Shown in pieces: positions 15,666-22,289 of a stretch of DNA of 41,629 nucleotides. Under the pieces are notes generated by a model. That model saw nothing but the letters and a program-made list of their open reading frames with translations, was not told the DNA's origin and did not search any database. How positions within the stretch are numbered: the stretch's first letter is position 1; every line of letters begins with the position of its first letter. Origin of the DNA: Planctomicrobium piriforme (GTDB taxonomy: Bacteria > Planctomycetota > Planctomycetia > Planctomycetales > Planctomycetaceae); contig CAMATH010000076.1 in assembly GCA_945860955.1 (NCBI GenBank), positions 1 through 41,629 of the forward strand. Direction: 5' to 3'. The position numbers and the translations under genes were made by a program.

Positions 15666-16823
15666 ATGAAACGCGTGTTAATACTCGGTGCCGGGAAAAT
15701 CGGCCGGATGATCTCGCGATTTCTCACCGACACCGGCGAATACGCCGTCTGCGTCGCCGACGTCGATCATGTCGCTCTCGAACGCCTGGAACAACAGATT
15801 CCCGGGATCGAAACCCGCCCAATCAACGCGGCCGATCACGCCGATCTGGTGGCGGCGATGACCACGCGGGAGATTGTCGTGTCGGCACTCAGCTTCCATT
15901 TCAACCCGGGTGTGGCCCGGGCGGCTCTGGAGGCGGGGGTCAGTTATTTCGACCTGACGGAAGACATCGCGACCACGCGGGCCGTTCGCCTCGTCGCCAC
16001 CGATGCCCGTCCCGGACAGATCTTCATGCCGCAGTGCGGATTGGCCCCCGGTTTCGTGTCGATCGTGACGTCGCACCTCACCGAGTGGTTCGATGAGTTG
16101 CACACCGTGCGGATGCGCGTGGGGGCGTTGCCACTGTTTCCCTCGAACGCGCTCAAATACAACCTGACCTGGTCGACCGACGGTTTGATCAACGAATACT
16201 GCAATCCCTGCGAAGCGATCCACGAGGGGAAACGGGTCGACCGGAACCCGTTGGAAGGGCAGGAGGAATTCTCTCTCGATGGGGTCCGGTACGAGGCGTT
16301 CAACACCTCCGGGGGACTGGGAACCTTATGTGAGACCCTTGAGGGACGTGTTCGTTCACTCGATTACAAAACGATTCGCTACCTCGGACATCGCGAACTG
16401 GTCGATTTTCTGTTGAATGAGCTGCGAATGAAGGAGCGTCGGGCGCAGCTCAAAGAAATCCTGGAAGCGGCGATCCCGATCACGTACCAGGATGTGGTGG
16501 TGATCTTCTGCACGGTCACCGGCTTGAGAAAAGGGCGTTTCGTTCAGCATAGCGACGCTCGAAAGATCTATCACCAGCAGATTGCTGGCGAATCCTGGAG
16601 CGCGATTCAGGTCACCACCGCCGCCGGCATCTGCGCCGCGATCGACCTGCATGCGACCGGCCGACTTCCCGCGCAAGGCTTCGTGCGTCAGGAACAGATC
16701 CCGTTCACCGAATTCCTGGCGAATCGGTTTGGCAGACACTATGAACCCAACGGCCAGAACGCGTTCTCGCGATCCGATATCCGGGTTCAAGACGAGGTCT
16801 CGCCGGACATCCGCACCGCATAG
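15666..16823 (+). CDS. Saccharopine dehydrogenase family oxidoreductase (lysine dehydrogenase-like)
   Basis: NAD(P)-dependent oxidoreductase of the saccharopine dehydrogenase family. The Rossmann motif LILGAGKIGRMISRFL occupies residues 5-20, followed by the acidic VADVD that should select the cofactor ribose. The mid-section VVSALSFHFNPGVARAALEA and SYFDLTED is typical of this family, as is CGLAPGFVSIV. The C-terminal domain (about 130-350) is of the saccharopine-dehydrogenase C-terminal type. The 385-residue length matches short homologues such as lysine 6-dehydrogenase and carboxynorspermidine dehydrogenase; which reaction it performs cannot be decided by eye. AGGA lies 8 bases before the ATG. 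The LRR gene follows 11 bp after its stop, so the two may share a transcript. Confidence 0.85.
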   Translation: MKRVLILGAGKIGRMISRFLTDTGEYAVCVADVDHVALERLEQQIPGIETRPINAADHADLVAAMTTREIVVSALSFHFNPGVARAALEAGVSYFDLTEDIATTRAVRLVATDARPGQIFMPQCGLAPGFVSIVTSHLTEWFDELHTVRMRVGALPLFPSNALKYNLTWSTDGLINEYCNPCEAIHEGKRVDRNPLEGQEEFSLDGVRYEAFNTSGGLGTLCETLEGRVRSLDYKTIRYLGHRELVDFLLNELRMKERRAQLKEILEAAIPITYQDVVVIFCTVTGLRKGRFVQHSDARKIYHQQIAGESWSAIQVTTAAGICAAIDLHATGRLPAQGFVRQEQIPFTEFLANRFGRHYEPNGQNAFSRSDIRVQDEVSPDIRTA

Positions 16824-16834
16824 ACCCTCAGTCC

Positions 16835-17467
16835 ATGATCGATGAACCATCTCTGCTCGCAACCATCCTCGCCGATCCTGACAACGATCGGCCTCGACTG
16901 GCTTACACCGACTGGCTGGAAGAACTGTTTCTAGGCGAAGACTGGCCGCACCCGATTGGCCCCGCCACGGGCCTGGCGCTGGGCCGATCGTCGTACCTCA
17001 CTCATCTCCGAGAATTGAGCTTACACGACAACATCGGCGCACTCGGTGTGGAAGGTCTCGCCCAGGGATCCAATTTGGCCAGCCTGACGTACTTGGACAT
17101 TCGCTGTGAGATCGGCCCAGAAGGTGCCCGAGCCTTGGCCGCGTCACCTTACTTGCGCCAGATGAAAGACCTTCGGCTCTACGGCTGCTGGATTAGGGAT
17201 GAAGGAGCCAGGGCCCTGGCTCGCTCGCCCCTCTTGGCCACCCTGGAAGAGCTGGACCTGACGTACAACAATCTGACGGATGAGGGAGCGCAGGCCCTCT
17301 CCGACAGCCCCTACCTGGAACGCCTGAACCCAAGAGGACTTTCAATCGAGAGTGGCAATCACTTGACCGCGAATGGTTTGCAGGCGCTTCAGGGACGTTT
17401 TTGCGACAGGCTTTCCGCAGGGGCTTCGATCGCAGCGACTGAGATTCCATGCGACGGGCAGGGTTAG
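16835..17467 (+). CDS. TIGR02996-domain leucine-rich-repeat protein
   Basis: The first 35 residues match the TIGR02996 'repeat-companion' domain: E-x-x-L-L-A-T-I-L-A-D-P-D-N-D, then PRLAYTDWLEE. This short domain heads many paralogues in Gemmata-like planctomycetes. It is followed by about four leucine-rich repeats of the ribonuclease-inhibitor type, for example LEELDLTYNNLTDEGAQAL (residues 137-155), with a period of 24-26 residues. The last 40 residues lose the pattern, so the C-terminus may be truncated or frame-shifted. The 210-residue protein has no signal peptide and is probably a cytosolic protein-binding scaffold. The gene is 11 bp behind the saccharopine-dehydrogenase-like gene, and the start overlaps no obvious Shine-Dalgarno. 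Function unknown. Confidence 0.8.
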   Translation: MIDEPSLLATILADPDNDRPRLAYTDWLEELFLGEDWPHPIGPATGLALGRSSYLTHLRELSLHDNIGALGVEGLAQGSNLASLTYLDIRCEIGPEGARALAASPYLRQMKDLRLYGCWIRDEGARALARSPLLATLEELDLTYNNLTDEGAQALSDSPYLERLNPRGLSIESGNHLTANGLQALQGRFCDRLSAGASIAATEIPCDGQG

Positions 17468-17551
17468 TTGCTACGACGCCGCAGGAGCGTCGTCGCGTCA
17501 TGTGGCGGACGGCGTTCCTACGACGCCGCGGTCTAGACGTCTTCGGCAGAG

Positions 17552-17740
17552 TTGAGTGGAGACAGATTGAAACGCCGTATCGGAAACGCCTGCTCACGCG
17601 ACAGCGCAGTCAAACAACCGGCGACGATCGCAAAGATCAGCCATGCGGTCGTCGCCGAAGGACATCACCTGGAGCCCGACGCGGCGCGGCGAGTGAGTGG
17701 CGACTCTTTCGTGGTGGAAACCAATGTCCATTGGAACGAT
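17552..17740 (+). pseudogene. ISNCY-type transposase fragment
   Basis: In this frame ATIAKISHAVVAEGHHLE is followed by a short gap and DSFVVETNVHW. That is the pattern I know from ISNCY-family transposases (A-x-V-A-K-I-x-x-V-V-A-x-G-H, then C-D-S-F-V-V-E-T-N-V-H-x-P-T-D). The match stops at the point where P-T-D should follow, and the upstream residues do not resemble the family. Only about 55 codons of a protein of more than 400 remain, with no terminal repeats visible. The surrounding 17468-18094 (627 bp) holds no intact gene; longer frames there are Arg-rich and unconvincing. A dead insertion-sequence relic. Confidence 0.6.
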
Positions 17741-18094
17741 GTCGAGCGAGGCCGCACACAGCAAGCGGCAAGCTCGCGCGGCATAGCACGCGACTGGTGG
17801 CCCGTTCGCTGAAAATGACGGAGCTTTGCGCCGACGCTGCGTACATAAATTGCAAATATACAACGAATACGACGAGAAGCCTGGCCGTGCGGCTACCGGC
17901 ACCCGGTTTTTAAACACCTTCGGACCGAATCGACCGGCGGTCGCCCGTCTCGATTCTGCTTCGAGTCGAGTTTCCGGACAGACACTTGCTTCACCCGCCG
18001 CTGGCCCCCGCGACGCACATTGACACTCGCCGTGCCGACCGTCCGCGAAACATGCAACAAAAACGGTTTCGGTTTTGGACAGGTTCTTCGCGAT

Positions 18095-19159
18095 TCACTT
18101 CCAGCGGAAAATCCTCAGCGCGATCACAAACGAAACTGCCCCCCACGCGACGAGCGTGGCGATCGGCCGCCAGAGAGCCGGGAGTGACTCTCCTTCCAGC
18201 ATGACACCGCGAAGCGCTTCGTTGAGCGCCGTCAGTGGTAGGGCCTTCACCAACGGCTGCATCGCCGCAGGAAATCGTTCGGAGGAAAAGAAGACTCCCG
18301 ACAGCACGTACATTGGCAGCATCAGCAGATTCATCAGTCCCGACGCGGTCTCCAACGTCGTCGCGCGACTGGCGATCAGCAGGCCGACGCCGGCGAAACA
18401 GAATCCTCCTAGAATGATGACCGCAACCAGCTCCAGAAAACTCCCCTGCACCTGAACTCCAAAGACCAGCCACGAAAATCCGAGGAGCGCCAGAATTTCG
18501 GGCACCATGAACAACAGCCGACTGAGCATGACACTCAAAAGAAAGTCGCTGTGCCGAAGTGGCGTCGCCAGGAACCGCTTGAGCAGTTTCTTGACCCGCA
18601 TGTCGACGAGTACAAACCCGACCCCGAACAGGCCCCCTCCCATCAGATTCATTCCCAGCAGACCGGGGATCAAGAAGTCGATGTACCGCGAACCCGCTTC
18701 GTTCAACTCCTGATCGGCAATCACGACCACCGTTCCTCCCTGGCCTTTGAGAAGGAGGTTCTCAACGGCCTGTCGCGCGAGCAGGCTCTCGGCGCGGCGT
18801 GGCTCCTGCCAGAACTCCCAAGGAGAATCGCCGCTGGCGGGATCGGAACTGGCGACGACCACAAGATCGGTCTTGCCGTCGCGGAGGCGTTTCTTCCACG
18901 ATTCCGTGGTCGGTTCGTGGACCACAAATCGGGTGTCTCGTTTCAACAATTCGCGGAGTTCGCCTGTCCGGGAGCCTTCGGTCGTGCCCACGAGGTCGAC
19001 GGTGATCTGCTGCTTGGGCTTTTCGCGAAAGGCAATTCCCAGCGAGATCGCCATGATCAGCGGAAATCCGTAGACCCAGAAGATTGCCGCCGGCTCGCGG
19101 AAAAACTCGCGCACACGGGCCAGTGTTAATTCGATCAGTGGTGTGAAGCGGTGACTCAT
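18095..19159 (-). CDS. ABC-2 type transporter permease
   Basis: Membrane subunit of an ABC exporter, 354 residues. It has one helix near the N-terminus (about 23-44, preceded by FFREPAAIFWVYGFPLIM, typical of ABC-2 permeases), a soluble extracytoplasmic portion to about residue 165, then five closely spaced helices. The segment DMRVKKLLKRFLATPLRHSDF is the cytoplasmic coupling helix region seen in the family (K-R-L/F-x-x-T-P). Its ATG overlaps the stop of the ATPase gene in an ATGA arrangement, so the two are translationally coupled. The soluble insert is shared with drug and antibiotic exporters of the YhhJ/NatB kind, but the substrate is not readable. It is the last gene of a three-gene minus-strand operon. 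Confidence 0.9.
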   Translation of the reverse strand: MSHRFTPLIELTLARVREFFREPAAIFWVYGFPLIMAISLGIAFREKPKQQITVDLVGTTEGSRTGELRELLKRDTRFVVHEPTTESWKKRLRDGKTDLVVVASSDPASGDSPWEFWQEPRRAESLLARQAVENLLLKGQGGTVVVIADQELNEAGSRYIDFLIPGLLGMNLMGGGLFGVGFVLVDMRVKKLLKRFLATPLRHSDFLLSVMLSRLLFMVPEILALLGFSWLVFGVQVQGSFLELVAVIILGGFCFAGVGLLIASRATTLETASGLMNLLMLPMYVLSGVFFSSERFPAAMQPLVKALPLTALNEALRGVMLEGESLPALWRPIATLVAWGAVSFVIALRIFRWK

Positions 19160-20118
19160 ACGGCCCCCTTGTCACCATCCCGGAGGTGACGGCCGGTCAG
19201 GGTGACGAACACATCTTCCAGGGTCGCGTGACGGGTCGTCAGTGACGCCAGTTCACGACCCGTTTGGCGGGTGAAGTCGAGCAGTGCCGGCAATGCCAGA
19301 TGCGGTTCCGACACCGACATCAGATACCGCTCGTCTTCGCGCCGGACCAGTGTCACCGAAGGGAGCGTTCGCAATTCGGCTTCCGTGGGAGGGTTGTTGA
19401 CCCAGCTTGGTTCCAAAACGTGTTCGCTCCCCAATTGAGAGATCAACTGGCGCGGGGAACCGAGCGCGATCACCTTGCCGTTGTCGACAATCGCGACCCG
19501 ATCGCACAACTTTTCGGCTTCATCCATGTAATGCGTGGTGAGTACGACCGTACGACCGGCGTTGCGAAAGCCCGAAATGACATCCCACAACTGGCGTCGC
19601 GACTGCGGATCGAGTCCGGTCGTCGGCTCATCCAGGAAAAGCAATTCGGGATCTCCCACCAGCGAGCAGGCGATTGCCAGACGTTGCTTCTGGCCGCCAG
19701 ACAGTTTGCTGAACCGAGCATTAACCTTTTCTTGCAGCGCGACCTGTTCAATCGCCTGAGAGATGGTCAGGCCGGTCCGGAAGAAGCTGCGAAACAGTTT
19801 GACGATTTCGCCCACGGTGAGCTTGTCCGACAGGTTTGTTTCCTGGAGCGAGACGCCAATCCGCTCGCGGAGTTCGCGATCGTCGGTCCCCCAATGGCGA
19901 CCCAGAATTTCAACGTCGCCCGACGTCGCGTCGAGCAATCCCTCCAGGATCTCCATCGTCGTGGTCTTGCCTGCACCGTTTGGTCCCAGCAGGCCGAAGC
20001 ATTCGCCGACGGGGACTTCGAGGTCGACGCCGCGTACCGCCTCGACCGGTGGCCTTCCAGGATACGTCTTGGTCAGTTGGCGGCAATGAATTGCCGGGCG
20101 GACTTTCGGATCGGACAT
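19156..20118 (-). CDS. ABC transporter ATP-binding protein
   Basis: Nucleotide-binding subunit for the permease encoded next. Walker A GLLGPNGAGKTTT (about residues 42-54), Q-loop VSLQETNLS, signature KLSGGQKQRLAIA, Walker B LLFLDEPTTGLDP and the switch histidine in VLTTHYMDEAE are all intact. A C-terminal region of about 90 residues follows, as in multidrug or Nod-type exporters. I choose ATG 20118 rather than the frame opening at 20145: GGGAGAAG lies about 7 bases before it, and the stop codon of the DUF423 gene ends just one base upstream. Length is 320 residues. The operon arrangement with the permease is tight (ATGA overlap). The substrate is unknown. Confidence 0.95.
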   Translation of the reverse strand: MSDPKVRPAIHCRQLTKTYPGRPPVEAVRGVDLEVPVGECFGLLGPNGAGKTTTMEILEGLLDATSGDVEILGRHWGTDDRELRERIGVSLQETNLSDKLTVGEIVKLFRSFFRTGLTISQAIEQVALQEKVNARFSKLSGGQKQRLAIACSLVGDPELLFLDEPTTGLDPQSRRQLWDVISGFRNAGRTVVLTTHYMDEAEKLCDRVAIVDNGKVIALGSPRQLISQLGSEHVLEPSWVNNPPTEAELRTLPSVTLVRREDERYLMSVSEPHLALPALLDFTRQTGRELASLTTRHATLEDVFVTLTGRHLRDGDKGAV

Positions 20119-20119
20119 G

Positions 20120-20587
20120 TCAGGCTTCTCCCTTCCGGGCCGCACACCAGGCGAACAGGCACCAACCGATCAGAAAAAACACACCTCCCAGGGGGACAAT
20201 CGACATGCCAACCCACCGCTGGTCGAGAACCGTGTAGACGTACAGCCCCCCCGAAAATCCCGCGATTCCCAGGAGGAAACACGCTCCAGTCAGATGAACC
20301 CGCCGTTGATTCACTCCCGCGGGCAATAAGCCAAGAGCGATGAGTGCCAGTGCATGGTACATCTGGTACCGGGCACCCGTATCGAAGTCGGTCAAATACT
20401 TTTTGTGGAGCGGAATGGTCTCGACCACTTCCCGACCGGTGGGGGTCGCGATGGTCTTTTCGTACTCCCGCCCGGCGTAATGGGTTCGAAAATAGCCATC
20501 CAGGCCGTGGGCGGCGAACGCGCCACAACCGACCGCGAGACCGGCCAGCAGCGTGCCGACGGCGATCCAGAATCGAGAACCAGGCAT
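20120..20587 (-). CDS. DUF423-family membrane protein
   Basis: Small four-helix membrane protein of the DUF423 (YgdD-like) family. GCGAFAAHGL near the N-terminus and RYQMYHALALIALGLL in the middle are its hallmark motifs, followed by GIAGFSGGLYVYTVL. A soluble insertion of about 30 residues (roughly 36-65) lies between the first and second helix. ATG 20587 gives 155 residues; the frame extends to a TTG at 20602. The Shine-Dalgarno is weak. It is the first gene of the operon with the ABC ATPase (one base away) and permease. The function of the family is unknown, and the close link to an exporter may be incidental. Confidence 0.85.
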   Translation of the reverse strand: MPGSRFWIAVGTLLAGLAVGCGAFAAHGLDGYFRTHYAGREYEKTIATPTGREVVETIPLHKKYLTDFDTGARYQMYHALALIALGLLPAGVNQRRVHLTGACFLLGIAGFSGGLYVYTVLDQRWVGMSIVPLGGVFFLIGWCLFAWCAARKGEA

Positions 20588-20799
20588 GAACGCAGCACTC
20601 AATCGGGTTACGGGAAGGTCGGAGGGGCGGATTCTAGTGGATTCGCCGTTACAGGCGTTAGCGTCGCTCGAACCGGGCTACTCTCCATCGCCAACCCCCT
20701 AGAGACCCGATAGAATCAGGGGACTTTGATGCCTGCCACCACCGGAGCGGTGATTTCCCTCCGAAACGCAAATCCCACCCGTCGAGGGAACTTTCCGCC

Positions 20800-22167
20800 A
20801 TGCCCCAGACCCGCACCGCGCCCCACACCCACACGATCGGCGTCAATCGGCGAGAGTTGCTGCAGGTCGGGTACTCGGGGTTGATGGGCTTGGGTTTGGC
20901 GTCCTGCCTGGGGGGACGCGCGAGAGCAGCGGAAGCGACGCCGAAGTCGGTCATTATTGTGTTCCTGACCGGAGCCGCCAGCCATCACGACACGTTTGAT
21001 ATGAAGCCGCTGGCTCCTCCGGAAATCCGAGGAGAATTTCAGCCGATTTCGACGTCGGTCGCGGGCCTGAGTGTCTGTGAACACCTGCCACTGCTCGCCA
21101 CCAGAGCACATCAATACGCCATTGTCAGAACGTTGTCCCACAACGACAACAACCACCTGATGTCGACGCATCACGTGCTGACGGGAACCAAGCAGCCAGG
21201 GGGCTTTTTCGACAAAGTCGCGTCGCGCGACGACTGGCCCTGTTATTCGTCGGGCTTGGCGTACATGCGTCCCCGCAACGACGGACTTCCCAGCGGCGTC
21301 AATCTTCCCACCTATCTGGTCGAAGGACCATTGACTTGGCCCGGACAGCACGCGGGCTTTCTGGGAGCGAAATACGATCCCTGGCAGATCAAAGGAGACC
21401 CGGCGAAGTCCGATTTCAAGGTCGACGCGCTGACGCTCGCACCCGGCGTCAACGTCAGTCGGCTGGAAAGCCGTCAGTCGCTGCTCTCGGAACTCGATGG
21501 CGAACAGCGCCGCATGGCGGGGATCGCAGAGTCGCAGCGGATGACCAACGATCAGCAACTCGCCTTCTCGATGCTGACGTCCAACCGCCTGACTCAGGCG
21601 TTCGACCTGGGACGCGAGAGCGACGCCATGCGCGATCGATACGGCAGGCACACCTACGGACAGTCATTGCTGCTCGCCCGCCGACTGGTGCAAGCGGGAG
21701 TGCCGCTGGTCCAGGCGAATATCGGCCGAGTCCAGAACTGGGACAACCACGGGCAGATTTTCCCCACATTGAAAAACCGATTGCTCCCTCCCGTCGATCA
21801 GGGCGTGTCGGCGTTGCTTGACGATTTGGATGCACAGGGAATGCTCGACAACACCCTGGTGATGATGCTGGGAGAATTCGGCCGCACGCCGAAAATCAAC
21901 AAGGAACAGGGCCGCGACCATTGGGGTCCCTGTTTCTTCGGATTATTCGCCGGCGCGGGCGTGCGCGGCGGACAAGTCATCGGACGATCGGACGAAATCG
22001 GGGCCTACCCGGCGACAACCCCCTTCAAGCCGGACGACGTCGGGGCGACGGTCTACAGTCTGCTGGGTGTCCCCGAAAATGCCGAAGTGCGCGATCGCCT
22101 CAACCGCCCGGTCCTGCTCAACGCCGGCAGCGTGATCGAACCGCTTTTCAGCGGGATCGCGACGTAG
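20800..22167 (+). CDS. DUF1501 secreted protein, alkaline-phosphatase-fold
   Basis: DUF1501 proteins belong to the alkaline phosphatase/sulfatase superfamily and are abundant in planctomycetes. The 455-residue product starts with a Tat-like signal, NRRELLQVGYSGLMGLGLAS (residues 16-35), of the type seen in this family, then SVIIVFLTGAASHHDTFDMK, where the Asp/His pair corresponds to the metal site region. Further motifs are HNDNNHLMSTHHVLTGTK, NWDNHGQIFPTLKNRLLP, LGEFGRTPKIN and the GRDHWGPCFFGLFAGAG segment. DUF1501 genes usually follow a DUF1549/DUF1553 cytochrome-containing partner; here the gene stands alone between the ABC operon and the convergent TlpA-fusion gene. The substrate is unknown. 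Confidence 0.92.
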   Translation: MPQTRTAPHTHTIGVNRRELLQVGYSGLMGLGLASCLGGRARAAEATPKSVIIVFLTGAASHHDTFDMKPLAPPEIRGEFQPISTSVAGLSVCEHLPLLATRAHQYAIVRTLSHNDNNHLMSTHHVLTGTKQPGGFFDKVASRDDWPCYSSGLAYMRPRNDGLPSGVNLPTYLVEGPLTWPGQHAGFLGAKYDPWQIKGDPAKSDFKVDALTLAPGVNVSRLESRQSLLSELDGEQRRMAGIAESQRMTNDQQLAFSMLTSNRLTQAFDLGRESDAMRDRYGRHTYGQSLLLARRLVQAGVPLVQANIGRVQNWDNHGQIFPTLKNRLLPPVDQGVSALLDDLDAQGMLDNTLVMMLGEFGRTPKINKEQGRDHWGPCFFGLFAGAGVRGGQVIGRSDEIGAYPATTPFKPDDVGATVYSLLGVPENAEVRDRLNRPVLLNAGSVIEPLFSGIAT

Positions 22168-22184
22168 GAAACGTTTCTGGAGTT

Positions 22185-22200
22185 CCGACAACGTCGGTTT
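22185..22200 (+). terminator. Weak hairpin with short T-run after the DUF1501 gene
   Basis: CCGAC and GTCGG form a 5-bp stem with a 3-base loop followed by TTT, 18 bases after the DUF1501 stop. The stem is short, so this is only a possible terminator. The 122-bp gap separates two convergent genes. Confidence 0.3.
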
Positions 22201-22289
22201 CCGTTCGGCTCTTCCAATCCGCGTTGGGTATTTCCAGCGAATCGGAAAGGTTTTGGACAGGAAATTCGCCGTTGCGCAGGACCGCAGGT

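Noticed and set aside
17449-17913. 154-codon open frame overlapping the transposase relic
   Set aside because: Arg-rich, no motif, and in a different frame from the recognisable transposase residues.
17468-18094. Complete insertion sequence
   Set aside because: No terminal inverted repeats or target duplications were seen and only a small part of a transposase remains.
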